Source of the DNA: Alistipes sp.
GTDB taxonomy: Bacteria > Bacteroidota > Bacteroidia > Bacteroidales > Rikenellaceae
Direction of reading: 5' to 3'
Assembly: GCA_029059935.1 (NCBI GenBank)
Contig: JAIDUZ010000066.1
Location: 1-55,336, forward strand
DNA: 55,336 bases
The notes beneath the pieces are model-generated. The model saw nothing but the letters and a program-made list of their open reading frames with translations. It was not told the DNA's origin and searched no databases. Within the stretch, counting starts at the first letter, position 1. Each line of letters starts with the position of its first letter. Below are positions 7,998-16,635 of this stretch, in pieces. The translations under genes and the position numbers were made by a program.

Positions 7998-9998
7998 ATG
8001 GAAGAAAAAACACCGGTTTCGCTGCCGGAGAACGCCTACCGCGAACTGCGCGAAGGCGAAGAATACGCACCCCTGATGCCGGCCGACTCCTCGCCGCGCG
8101 AAGTGACGCCATACTCCGTGACGATGGGCGTAGTCATGGCCGTCGTCTTCTCGGCCGCCGCGGCATTCCTGGGCCTCAAGGTGGGCCAGGTGTTCGAAGC
8201 GGCCATACCCATCGCCATCCTGGCCGTGGGCATCGGCAACATCCGGGGCAAGAAGAACATGCTCGGACAGAACGTCATCATCCAGTCGATAGGCGCCTCG
8301 TCGGGCGTCATCGTCGCGGGCGCCATCTTCACCCTCCCGGCCCTCTACATCCTGGGGCTCGAAGCGGCCTTCTGGCAGGTCTTCCTCTCGTCGCTCTTCG
8401 GCGGCCTGCTGGGCATCGTGCTGCTGATTCCGTTCCGCAAGTACTTCGTCAAGGAGATGCACGGCAAATATCCCTTCCCCGAAGCGACGGCCACCACCGA
8501 AGTGCTTGTTTCGGGCGAAAAAGGAGGCGCGCAGGCCAAGCTGCTGGCCGTAGCCGGCGCCATAGGCGGCCTCTACGACTTTGCGGTGGGCACGTTCGGG
8601 CTGTGGACCGAGTCGGTCTCGACGCGCATCTGCGCATGGGGCGCCGCGGCGGCCGACAAATACAAGGTGGTGTTCAGCGTCAACACCTCGGCCGCCTTGA
8701 TGGGTCTCGGGTACATCATCGGACTGAAATATGCGGTGATCATCACGGCGGGCTCGTGTCTGGTGTGGTTCGTCATCGTACCGCTGGTGGGCTTCCTGGG
8801 CGAAGCGCTCGACCCGGCCGCCATGGCGGCGCTGCTGGGCGTTGCGCGCGAAGACCTGCTGGCCGACCCGGCGAAGCTGACGACGGCCGAGAACCTCTTC
8901 CAATTCATAGGCAAACCCCTGGGCATCGGCGGCATCGCGATGGCCGGCATCATCGGCATCGTCAAACAGTCGCGCATCATCCGCCAGGCCGTGGGGCTGG
9001 CCGTGACCGAGTTCCGGAGCAGCACGCGCCAACCCGTGGCCGTCGGGCGCACGGACCGCGACCTGCCGATGAAACGCGTGCTGACCATTCTGGTCGCCAC
9101 GCTGCTGTCGATATTCGTATTCTTCCACTTCGGACTTCTGGACGGCTGGGTGCAGTCGGTGACGGCCATCGCCGTGGTATTCGTCATTGCATTCCTCTTC
9201 ACCACCGTGGCGGCCAACGCGATAGCCATCGTAGGCACCAACCCGGTGTCGGGCATGACGCTGATGACGCTGATTCTTTCGTCGCTCATCCTGGTGAGCG
9301 TGGGGCTCAACGGCACCACCGGCATGACGGCGGCGCTGGTCATCGGCGGCGTGGTCTGCACGGCCCTCTCGATGGCCGGCGGATTCATCACCGACCTGAA
9401 AATCGGCTACTGGCTCGGCACCACGCCCCGCAAACAGGAGACCTGGAAGTTCCTCGGCACGCTGGTTGCCGCAGCGACGGTGGCGGGCGTGATGATCGTG
9501 CTGAACAAATCCTACGGATTCGTAGGCGAAGGGGCTCTCGTGGCACCGCAGGCCAATGCCATGGCGGCCGTCATCCAACCGCTGATGACGGGCGGGCAGA
9601 CGCCGTGGATGCTCTACTTCTGCGGCGCGGTGCTGGCGCTGCTGCTGACGGTGCTGGACATTCCGGCGCTGGCCTTCGCGCTGGGCATGTTCATCCCGAT
9701 GGAACTGAACGCCCCGCTGGTCGTGGGCGGTCTGGCGGCGTGGTTCGTATCGACCCGCTCGAAAGATGCGGCCCTCAACAAGGCGCGCTTCGACCGCGGA
9801 ACGCTCATCGCCTCGGGATTCATAGCCGGCGGTGCGCTGATGGGCGTGGTAAGCGCCATCCTGAAGTTCGGCGAAGTGGACTGGTATCTGACCCGATGGG
9901 CGGCATCGAACGCTGCGGAGTGGACCGGTCTGGCGATGTACCTGCTGCTGGCGGCCTACCTGGTATGGCACACGCTTAAAGTAAAAGGTGAAAAGTGA
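7998..9998 (+). CDS. Oligopeptide transporter, OPT family
   Basis: A 666-residue polytopic membrane protein with about 14-16 hydrophobic segments, typical of the prokaryotic OPT family (PF03169), which imports small peptides or metal-peptide complexes by proton symport. The segment MGVVMAVVFSAAAAFLGLKV near the N-terminus, GNIRGKKNMLGQN, and the later NPVSGMTLMTLI are family features. The substrate cannot be read from sequence. It is followed by peptidase T, which suggests uptake and cleavage of di- and tripeptides as one function. Its last codons (KVKGEK, then TGA) are formed by a GTGAAAR heptamer repeat. Confidence 0.9.
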   Translation: MEEKTPVSLPENAYRELREGEEYAPLMPADSSPREVTPYSVTMGVVMAVVFSAAAAFLGLKVGQVFEAAIPIAILAVGIGNIRGKKNMLGQNVIIQSIGASSGVIVAGAIFTLPALYILGLEAAFWQVFLSSLFGGLLGIVLLIPFRKYFVKEMHGKYPFPEATATTEVLVSGEKGGAQAKLLAVAGAIGGLYDFAVGTFGLWTESVSTRICAWGAAAADKYKVVFSVNTSAALMGLGYIIGLKYAVIITAGSCLVWFVIVPLVGFLGEALDPAAMAALLGVAREDLLADPAKLTTAENLFQFIGKPLGIGGIAMAGIIGIVKQSRIIRQAVGLAVTEFRSSTRQPVAVGRTDRDLPMKRVLTILVATLLSIFVFFHFGLLDGWVQSVTAIAVVFVIAFLFTTVAANAIAIVGTNPVSGMTLMTLILSSLILVSVGLNGTTGMTAALVIGGVVCTALSMAGGFITDLKIGYWLGTTPRKQETWKFLGTLVAAATVAGVMIVLNKSYGFVGEGALVAPQANAMAAVIQPLMTGGQTPWMLYFCGAVLALLLTVLDIPALAFALGMFIPMELNAPLVVGGLAAWFVSTRSKDAALNKARFDRGTLIASGFIAGGALMGVVSAILKFGEVDWYLTRWAASNAAEWTGLAMYLLLAAYLVWHTLKVKGEK

Positions 9999-10155
9999 AA
10001 AGTTGCTGACGGAACATCTTTTGCACTCGCCCTTCACTCTCGGCCTTTAATCTCTCTTCGAGGGCTTGACCTTGCTTACGCTCGGCATAGCCTGCAAGCA
10101 GTCTCTGCCCTCGCTTAATCGCAAAGTTCACCTTTAACCTTTCACCTTTAACCTC
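9976..10155. repeat. Inverted GTGAAAR heptamer arms around a 100-nt core
   Basis: The left arm (9976-10000) reads AAAGGTGAAAAGTGAAAAG and covers the end of the OPT gene; the right arm (10126-10155) reads CACCTTTAACCTTTCACC, so the two can pair. The core between them has a GAGGGC...GCCCTC hairpin (about 10058-10112). On the minus strand the core is an open, charged helix-like frame without a start codon. No gene is called here. Confidence 0.7.
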
Positions 10156-10163
10156 GACAAAAA

Positions 10164-11387
10164 GTGGACCTGAAAGAACGTTTCCTGAAATATGTCTCCT
10201 ACGACACGCAGTCGTCGGAGGAGAGCGCCTCGTTTCCCTCGACCGAGAAACAGAAGGTGCTGCTCTCGGACCTGAGCGACGAGATGAAGATGCTGGGGCT
10301 GACCGACGTGACGATGGACCGCCACGGCTATGTCATGGGCACGATTCCCGCCACGCCGGGACTCGAAAACGCCCCGGTCATCGGCTTCATAGCCCATGTC
10401 GACACCTCGCCCGACATGAGCGGCGCCAATGTCAAGCCCCGCATCATCGAAGAATACGACGGCGGCGACATCGTGCTGAACGGCCATCTGACCATGCGCG
10501 CGGCGGAGTTCCCCGAACTGGCGTTCTTCAAGGGCCACACGCTTATCCACACCGACGGCACGACGCTGCTGGGCGCCGACGACAAGGCGGGAGTGGCCGA
10601 AATCATGACGGCGGCGGAATATCTGATGACCCACCCGGAGGTGCGGCACGGCAAGATACGCATCGGCTTCACCCCCGACGAAGAAGTGGGCCGCGGCGTA
10701 GACTACTTCGATGTGGCGGCATTCGGCGCCGACTTCGCCTACACGGTAGACGGCGGCATGGAAGGCGAACTGGAATACGAAAACTTCAACGCCGCGAGCG
10801 CCAAAATAGAGATTCAGGGCCGCAACGTCCACCCGGGCTATGCCAAGGGCAAGATGATAAACGCCATCGAAGTGGCGTGCGACCTGCAAAAACTGCTGCC
10901 CGAAGCCGAGAAACCCCAATACACGGAGGGATACGAAGGATTCTACCACTGCGTGGGGCTCAACGGCACGGTGGAGAAGGCCTCGGTGAGCTACATCATC
11001 CGCGACCACGACGCCGAGCGGTTCGAACAGAAGAAAGTCTTCATGTGGTCGGCCGTCGACCTGCTGAACAAGAAATACGGCGACGGGGTGCTGAGTCTGA
11101 CGCTCCGCGACCAATACTTCAACATGCGCAAGATGGTGGAACCCCATCCGCAAGTCATAGACAAGGCGCTGCGGGCCATGGAGCTGGCCGGCGTGAAACC
11201 CCTGGTGCGGCCCATCCGCGGCGGCACGGACGGAGCGCGCCTCTCGTTCATGGGACTCCCCTGCCCCAACCTGTTCACGGGCGGCATGAACTTCCACGGC
11301 AAATTCGAATACTGCTCGCTCACAACGATGCACAAGGCCCAACAGGTGATTCTGAATTTGGCGCAGCTGTGGGGCGAACAAAAGTAA
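10164..11387 (+). CDS. pepT: Peptidase T (tripeptide aminopeptidase)
   Basis: Cytosolic zinc metallopeptidase of family M20 that removes the N-terminal residue from tripeptides. The 407-residue protein has the metal-binding HVDTSPD motif (His78, Asp80), GADDKAG at about 138-144 with the bridging Asp, and the catalytic pair Glu173-Glu174 in PDEEVGRG; all are intact and the length is standard. The start codon is GTG at 10164; the protein from there (MDLKERFLKYVSYDTQS) aligns with normal PepT starts. It follows the OPT transporter and its stop lies at the edge of another heptamer repeat. Confidence 0.96.
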   Translation: MDLKERFLKYVSYDTQSSEESASFPSTEKQKVLLSDLSDEMKMLGLTDVTMDRHGYVMGTIPATPGLENAPVIGFIAHVDTSPDMSGANVKPRIIEEYDGGDIVLNGHLTMRAAEFPELAFFKGHTLIHTDGTTLLGADDKAGVAEIMTAAEYLMTHPEVRHGKIRIGFTPDEEVGRGVDYFDVAAFGADFAYTVDGGMEGELEYENFNAASAKIEIQGRNVHPGYAKGKMINAIEVACDLQKLLPEAEKPQYTEGYEGFYHCVGLNGTVEKASVSYIIRDHDAERFEQKKVFMWSAVDLLNKKYGDGVLSLTLRDQYFNMRKMVEPHPQVIDKALRAMELAGVKPLVRPIRGGTDGARLSFMGLPCPNLFTGGMNFHGKFEYCSLTTMHKAQQVILNLAQLWGEQK

Positions 11388-11463
11388 AAATTGAAAAGTG
11401 AAAGGTGAAAAGCATTCGTTTCCCGAACAGAAACCTGCCTTTCACCTTCGACCTTTAACTTCA
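11388..11463. repeat. Inverted GTGAAAR heptamer arms between pepT and nadE
   Basis: The left arm starts at the pepT stop (ATTGAAAAGTGAAAGGTGAA) and the right arm (CCTTTCACCTTCGACCTTT) ends six nucleotides before the TTG start of nadE. Paired, they form a long imperfect stem with a loop of about 30 nt. Confidence 0.7.
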
Positions 11464-11468
11464 AGAAA

Positions 11469-13394
11469 TTGGATAATTTCGGTTTTCTGAAAGTGGCGGC
11501 GGCCGTACCGCATGTGCGGGTGGCCGACTGCGCCCACAACGCGGAACGCATCGTGGCCCTGGCCGAAGAAGCGGCGCAGCGCGGCGCCGAAATCGTGGTT
11601 TTCCCCGAACTGGCCGTCACGGGCTACACGTGCGGCGACCTGCTGTTGCAGTCCGCCCTGCTCGATGCGGCTGACGAAGCGCTGGCCGAAATCGTACGCG
11701 CCACGCGCAAACTGCCGCTCACGGTCATCGCCGGCGTGCCCCTGCGCCACGGCACGACGCTCTACAACTGCGCCGCGGTCTTCACCCAGGGGCGCGTGCT
11801 GGGCGTGGTGCCCAAGACCCGTATCCCCGACTACGGGGAATTCTACGAAACCCGCTGGTTCGCCTCGGGCGCAGGCATTGCAGAGGAACACATCGCCGTA
11901 GCGGGGCAGCAGGCCGACTTCGGCGCCGACCTGACGTTCGAAGTGAACGGCACGGAATTCGGCGTGGAAATCTGCGAAGACCTCTGGACGGCCGTTCCGC
12001 CCTCGTCGCACCTGGCGCTTGCCGGAGCCAAGGTGATCTTCAACCTGTCGGCCTCGCCCGAGACGGCGGGCAAACACGCCTACCTGCGCCAGCTGGTGGC
12101 CCAACAGTCGGCCCGCACGCTGGGAGCCTACGTCTACTGCTCGGCCGGAGCGGGCGAATCCTCGACCGACCTGGTCTTCGCGGGCAACGCCCTGATTGCC
12201 GAAAACGGCACCATCCTGCGCGAAGCCGAACGCTTCTCGGTCGACGAACAACTCGTCGTGGCCGACGTGGACATCCAGCGGCTGGAGTACGAACGCCGCC
12301 GCAACACCTCGTTCCGCCACCCGGACGGAGCCGCGGAGAACACTGTCATCGAGATGGAGATACCCCAGGGACTGCGTGCCGCAGCCCTCGACCGCGACAT
12401 CGACCCGCTGCCCTTCGTACCCAAAGACGAAGCGCACCGCAGCGAACGCTGCGAAGAGATTTTCAGCATCCAGGCCCACGGGCTGGCCCAGCGCCTGCGC
12501 CACACGGGCTGCCGGAAAGCCGTAATAGGCATCTCGGGCGGGCTCGACTCGACGCTGGCGCTGCTGGCGACGGTGCGCGCGTTCGACCTGCTGGGGCTGG
12601 ACCGCACGGGCATCATGGGCATCACGATGCCGGGATTCGGCACCACCGACCGCACCTACCGCAATGCGCTGGAGTTGATGCGCGGACTGGGCGTGACGCA
12701 ACGCGAAATCTCCATCCGCGAAGCCTGCATCCAACACATGAAAGACATAGGGATGGACCCTGCCGACCGCTCGACGGCCTACGAAAACGCCCAGGCGCGC
12801 GAACGCACGCAGATACTGATGGACGTGGCCAACATGGAAGGGGGGCTGGTCGTCGGCACGGGCGACCTGAGCGAACTGGCCCTGGGCTGGGCGACCTACA
12901 ACGGCGACCAGATGTCGATGTACGGCGTCAACGCCTCGGTGCCCAAAACCCTGGTGCGCCACTTGGTGAAGTGGGCGGCCGACACCGAACCCGATGCGGC
13001 GACGCGCGCGACACTGCTCGACATCCTCGACACGCCGGTGAGCCCCGAACTGCTGCCGGCCGACGCCGACGGAGGCATCGCCCAGAAGACCGAAGACCTG
13101 GTGGGCCCCTACGAACTGCACGATTTCTTTCTCTACAACTTCCTGCGCCTGGGCTACGGCCCGGCGAAGATATTGTTCCTGGCCGAGACGGCGTTCGAAG
13201 GGAGCTACGACCGCACGACGATACACAAGTGGCTCTGCACTTTCTTCCGCCGCTTCTTCGCCCAACAATTCAAACGTTCGGCCATGCCCGACGGCCCCAA
13301 GGTGGGCTCGGTGGCGCTCTCGCCGCGCGGCGACTGGCGCATGCCCTCCGACGCCTCGGCGGCGGCCTGGCTGCGCGAACTGGAAACCCTCTGA
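11469..13394 (+). CDS. nadE: Glutamine-dependent NAD+ synthetase
   Basis: Final step of NAD synthesis: amidation of nicotinate adenine dinucleotide with ammonia from glutamine. The 641-residue protein has an N-terminal nitrilase-type glutaminase domain with the triad Glu47 (FPEL), Lys116 (VPKTR) and Cys169 (GVEICED). A C-terminal synthetase domain follows, with the SGGLDS pyrophosphate loop near residue 356. The start appears to be TTG at 11469; it gives MDNFGFLKVAAAVP, a normal N-terminus, and no in-frame ATG occurs before the catalytic domain. nadC, another NAD gene, is in a separate operon at 26009. Confidence 0.95.
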   Translation: MDNFGFLKVAAAVPHVRVADCAHNAERIVALAEEAAQRGAEIVVFPELAVTGYTCGDLLLQSALLDAADEALAEIVRATRKLPLTVIAGVPLRHGTTLYNCAAVFTQGRVLGVVPKTRIPDYGEFYETRWFASGAGIAEEHIAVAGQQADFGADLTFEVNGTEFGVEICEDLWTAVPPSSHLALAGAKVIFNLSASPETAGKHAYLRQLVAQQSARTLGAYVYCSAGAGESSTDLVFAGNALIAENGTILREAERFSVDEQLVVADVDIQRLEYERRRNTSFRHPDGAAENTVIEMEIPQGLRAAALDRDIDPLPFVPKDEAHRSERCEEIFSIQAHGLAQRLRHTGCRKAVIGISGGLDSTLALLATVRAFDLLGLDRTGIMGITMPGFGTTDRTYRNALELMRGLGVTQREISIREACIQHMKDIGMDPADRSTAYENAQARERTQILMDVANMEGGLVVGTGDLSELALGWATYNGDQMSMYGVNASVPKTLVRHLVKWAADTEPDAATRATLLDILDTPVSPELLPADADGGIAQKTEDLVGPYELHDFFLYNFLRLGYGPAKILFLAETAFEGSYDRTTIHKWLCTFFRRFFAQQFKRSAMPDGPKVGSVALSPRGDWRMPSDASAAAWLRELETL

Positions 13395-13406
13395 CCCCCC
13401 CGACCC

Positions 13407-14015
13407 ATGCTGAAAAGAAACCTTGCACTGCTCCTGCTCCTTCTGCTTGCACCGACCGTCGGCGCGACGGCCCAGGACTGGAAAGAATGGCTGAAAAATG
13501 CGGCCACGGAAGTGGCGGACAAACTGACCGACGGCCTCCTGAACCGCAACGGCATTGTCGGGACATGGAACTACACGGCGCCGGGCGTACGCTTCGAGAG
13601 CGACGACTGGCTCAACCGCCTGGGCAGCGGGGCGCTCGAAGCGGCCGTGGCGGGAAAACTGGAAAAAGCCTACGCCCTGGTGGGCATCGAACCGGGAGTC
13701 TGCTGTTTCGCTTTCGACGACGAAGAGGGCATGACGATAACGGCCGGAACCCGCACGATCGACGGGTACTACGAATTCGACGCCGAGACGGAGACCCTCA
13801 CGTTCCGCTTTGCCCAGGGAGGATGCGAACTCTACACGCTCAAGAGCCATGCGTATCTGGACGGCAAGAAGCTGCAAGTGGTTTTCCCGGTGACGGAACT
13901 CGTAGGCATGGCGGCCACCATAGGCGAACACTTCGAATCGCTGTCGGCCATCGCCGACCTGCTGGACAACTACGACAAAGTCTATGCGGGATTCGAATTC
14001 GAGCGCGTTCAATAA
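13407..14015 (+). CDS. DUF4923-type secreted protein
   Basis: A 202-residue protein with a clear signal peptide (residues 1-22, cleavage probably after ATA in VGATAQDW). The mature part begins WKEWLKNAATEVADKL, has GTWNYTAPGVRFESDD near residue 51, and ends in a beta-rich region. This matches my memory of the DUF4923 family, which is common in gut Bacteroidales and of unknown function. It begins 12 nt after nadE, likely in the same transcript. A GCCGGGT/ACCCGGC hairpin (14016-14034) follows directly but lacks a T tract. Confidence 0.75.
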   Translation: MLKRNLALLLLLLLAPTVGATAQDWKEWLKNAATEVADKLTDGLLNRNGIVGTWNYTAPGVRFESDDWLNRLGSGALEAAVAGKLEKAYALVGIEPGVCCFAFDDEEGMTITAGTRTIDGYYEFDAETETLTFRFAQGGCELYTLKSHAYLDGKKLQVVFPVTELVGMAATIGEHFESLSAIADLLDNYDKVYAGFEFERVQ

Positions 14016-14165
14016 GCCGGGTTTCAGACCCGGCCTGCGTTCTGCCGAGGCAAGAAAACCTGCCTGAAAGGCACACAGCGATGAAACAGCTTGCCGGCCC
14101 GGAGTGGCACGGACCAAGGTTCGTGTCAGTGCGGCCGAGTAGATTCAGCGATCCGCTATTCTTCG

Positions 14166-14429
14166 TTTGCCGCTTTTTGTTCCGGCAAAAAGCGGCGGAA
14201 AAACCGACGCTCGCAGCATGGGCAGAGCCACCGTAGGTGAGCTTTGCCATGCAAGGAGGAGGAAAACAAGCGAAGCGTCGTTAGCCTCTCCTTCCGACTG
14301 TCTTCGCCTGCTACGGAGGTCCTAACGCTGCTTCGGGCGCCTATTCGCGGGTTCGCAAGCGAACCGGCCCCTGCGCTGACGCTTTTAGCCCCTCCTCCGC
14401 TAACGGCTCAGACATCGGGGCGGATTTTA
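14166..14429 (-). repeat. Large intergenic element A, copy 2 (inverted, with nested insert)
   Basis: Reverse-complement match to 7254-7435 over its whole length, except that about 81 nt (14204-14284) are present only here. Those 81 nt start with CGACGCT (14205-14211) and end with AGCGTCG (14274-14280) near their edges, so the insert has its own 7-bp inverted repeats. Confidence 0.85.
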
Positions 14430-14489
14430 CAATTTCGACAAGAGAGAAAGAGTAGCTATATATCCCAGTCTGCCGCAGAGCCGGTTCAT

Positions 14490-14685
14490 CAATGCAAAAT
14501 TCAGAATTAGAAATTGATAATTACTTTTCTGTTGAGACATTCGCTCAAGGCTGATTGAAAGGGGCGCAGCCTGCGGGGCACGCTTGCGGGCCTCCGCCGG
14601 GGGAGGCTGCGGCCCGCACGATTCTTCGAATCGCGGAGAGAACACAAAACTATGCGATTCCGATTTCTAATTGTGAATTGTTTGT
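14490..14685. repeat. AT-rich inverted arms flanking a GC-rich element
   Basis: Left arm AATTCAGAATTAGAAATTG (near 14496-14514) and right arm GATTTCTAATTGTGAATTG (near 14657-14675) are complementary. Between them sits GC-rich hairpin element copy 2 (14572-14618). The arrangement is the same as for the heptamer arms but with a different arm sequence. Confidence 0.55.
14572..14618 (+). repeat. GC-rich hairpin element, copy 2
   Basis: CCTGCGGGGCACGC followed by the nested hairpin TTGCGGGCCTCCGCC...GGCTGCGGCCCGCA. Nearly identical to copies 1 and 5. Confidence 0.75.
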
Positions 14686-14722
14686 TCCCTCTCTGCGGCA
14701 TTCAATCCAGCGATCGCCCCGT

Positions 14723-14914
14723 ATGCCTGCTACGGGCTACCGCAATCGCGACACGGGAATCTTGGCGAGCGTCGGCACGCACATCGGCTTCTGGTCCTCT
14801 TCTACGGACGCTTCCGCCAGTGCTTTCGCCACCTACCTGCGCTACTGGTCGGGAGCGTTGGGACCGATTTTCGGCCATAGCCGCGCCAACGGTTTCTCCG
14901 TGCGCTGCGTCCAG
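14723..14914 (+). pseudogene. Remnant of a FISUMP/DUF1566-type domain gene
   Basis: One plus-strand frame reads PATGYRNRDTG, GFWSSSTDAS and ANGFSVRCVQ in the right order and spacing for the last 60 or so residues of the Fibrobacter-succinogenes-major-paralogous (FISUMP) domain. That domain typically shows a (L)PAAGYR motif, a YWSSS motif and a final GFSVRCV. Only this C-terminal piece is present; the sequence in front is intergenic repeat, with no signal peptide or lipobox. The frame continues past the normal C-terminus into unrelated residues. I read it as the decayed end of a secreted protein gene. A chance frame would not be expected to keep three motifs in register. Confidence 0.65.
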
Positions 14915-15152
14915 CATCTGCAAGCTGAATTTTTCGCCCCGCGCCGCTCGGACGAGTCCTGCAACTGCGGCCGGCGACATCGGATTTGCGAAAACGTCGA
15001 AAACTTTTTGATAAATGTCGGATTTATGGAGAATCCGGCATTTTCGTTACTGTCTCTAAGGCCCGGAGCTGCGGAACCGCGCGAACGGAAAGCAAAAACC
15101 GCCCGCGGGTAGAACCAAACGGAAGAACGGGGAAGCTCCCGTTATTAAAGAA

Positions 15153-15184
15153 TTTGCAAAACCCGCCGATTCCGCCTACTTTTG
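15153..15184 (+). promoter_or_regulatory. Promoter of gdhA
   Basis: TTTG (15153-15156), 20 nt, TACTTTTG (15177-15184): a full match to the Bacteroidetes consensus. The predicted start near 15191 leaves a leader of only about 20 nt. Confidence 0.88.
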
Positions 15185-15210
15185 GGAAAAACACCCAAAA
15201 ACAGCCCACT

Positions 15211-16566
15211 ATGGAGACGAATCCCGACCGCTATGTAGAAGCCTTCATGGCACAACTCATCGCCCGCAACCCCGGCGAACCCGAATTCCACCAGGCCGTA
15301 CGCGAAGTAGCCGAGTCGCTGGCGCCCCATATTGCGGCGAGCCCCGTACTGCAAAAAATGAAGATACTGGAACGCATGACCGAACCCGAACGCGTGGTGA
15401 TATTCCGGGTGCCGTGGCTCAACGACCGGGGCGAAATCGAAATCAACCGCGGCTACCGCGTGCAGATGAACAGCGCCATCGGCCCCTACAAGGGCGGCAT
15501 CCGCTTCCATGCGTCGGTGAACCTTTCGATTCTGAAGTTCCTGGCATTCGAACAGACCTTCAAGAACAGCCTGACGACCCTGCCCATGGGCGGCGGCAAA
15601 GGCGGCGCGGACTTCAACCCCAAGGGCAAGTCGGACAACGAAGTGATGAAGTTCTGCCAGTCGTACATGACCGAACTTGCGCGCCACATCGGTCGGGACA
15701 CCGACGTACCGGCGGGCGACATCGGCGTGGGCGGACGCGAAATAGGCTATCTGTTCGGCCAATACAAACGCCTGCGCGACGAATTCACCGGCACCCTCAC
15801 GGGCAAGGGCCGCGACTGGGGCGGCAGTCCGCTGCGGCCGGAAGCGACGGGATACGGAGTATGCTATTTTACGGAAGAGATGCTTGCGACGCGCGGCGAC
15901 AGCCTGGCGGGCAAGACGGTCTGCATCTCGGGCTCGGGCAACGTGGCCCAATACGCCTGCGAAAAGGCGACGCAGTTAGGCGCCAAGGTGGTGACGCTCT
16001 CCGACTCGTCGGGCTATGTCCACGACCCGGAAGGCATCGACGCGGCGAAGCTGGAATATGTGATGGAACTGAAGAACGTGTTCCGCGGCCGCATCAAGGA
16101 GTATGCCGACCGCTATCCGCAGGCGACCTACCATCCGGGCGAACGTCCGTGGGGCGTGGCGTGCGACGTGGCGATGCCCTGCGCGACGCAGAACGAACTC
16201 GACGGCAACAATGCGCAGGCACTGGTCGACAACGGCTGCATCTGCGTGGTCGAGGGAGCCAACATGCCCTCGACGCCCGAAGCGATACGCATCTTCCAAC
16301 GGCACCGCCTGCTCTACGCCCCGGGCAAGGCGGCCAATGCGGGCGGCGTGGCGACCTCGGGGCTGGAGATGTGCCAGAATTCGATGCGTCTGTCGTGGAC
16401 GCCCGAAGAAGTGGACGCCCGGCTGCACGGAATCATGCGCGACATCCATACGATGTGCGTACGCTACGGCACGCAGGCGGACGGCTATGTGAACTATGCG
16501 GCGGGCGCCAACATCGGCGGATTCATGAAAGTGGCCAACGCGATGCTGGCCCAAGGGTGCGTCTGA
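15211..16566 (+). CDS. gdhA: NADP-type glutamate dehydrogenase
   Basis: Interconverts 2-oxoglutarate plus ammonia and glutamate; the hexameric 450-residue class is usually NADP-dependent and biosynthetic. This 451-residue protein has the substrate lysines in GPYKGGIRFH (Lys94) and LPMGGGKGG (Lys130), the GDIGVGGREIGYLFGQY segment, and the nucleotide-binding SGSGNVAQYA. The ATG at 15211 sits 26 nt after the -7 element, so the longer upstream frame is not coding. It is a single-gene transcript ending at the hairpin 16589-16618. Confidence 0.95.
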   Translation: METNPDRYVEAFMAQLIARNPGEPEFHQAVREVAESLAPHIAASPVLQKMKILERMTEPERVVIFRVPWLNDRGEIEINRGYRVQMNSAIGPYKGGIRFHASVNLSILKFLAFEQTFKNSLTTLPMGGGKGGADFNPKGKSDNEVMKFCQSYMTELARHIGRDTDVPAGDIGVGGREIGYLFGQYKRLRDEFTGTLTGKGRDWGGSPLRPEATGYGVCYFTEEMLATRGDSLAGKTVCISGSGNVAQYACEKATQLGAKVVTLSDSSGYVHDPEGIDAAKLEYVMELKNVFRGRIKEYADRYPQATYHPGERPWGVACDVAMPCATQNELDGNNAQALVDNGCICVVEGANMPSTPEAIRIFQRHRLLYAPGKAANAGGVATSGLEMCQNSMRLSWTPEEVDARLHGIMRDIHTMCVRYGTQADGYVNYAAGANIGGFMKVANAMLAQGCV

Positions 16567-16588
16567 GACACCGCGGCGCCGCAAACGA

Positions 16589-16618
16589 AGTACCCCGGTG
16601 CTGCGGCATCGGGGTACT
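16589..16618. terminator. Hairpin between convergent gdhA and PAP2-like genes
   Basis: 9-bp stem AGTACCCCG/CGGGGTACT with a 12-nt loop. It lies 22 nt past the gdhA stop and 17 nt past the minus-strand gene's stop, so it could serve both. There is no strong T tract on either side. Confidence 0.6.
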
Positions 16619-16635
16619 CGGCGTGATGGAAGCGG

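Larger units (their letters stand above)
14016..15210. other. Repeat-rich region with a gene remnant
   Basis: No intact gene. In order it holds a short hairpin at 14016-14034, element A copy 2 inverted with a nested insert (14166-14429), AT-rich inverted arms around a GC-rich element (14490-14685), a remnant of a FISUMP-type domain (14723-14914), a weak hairpin near 15031-15055, and the gdhA promoter (15153-15184). Confidence 0.65.

Noticed and set aside
14555..15112. Complete 185-codon gene in the repeat region
   Set aside because: Only codons 58-120 resemble a protein family; the rest is repeat or non-coding sequence, so I call a remnant and not a gene.
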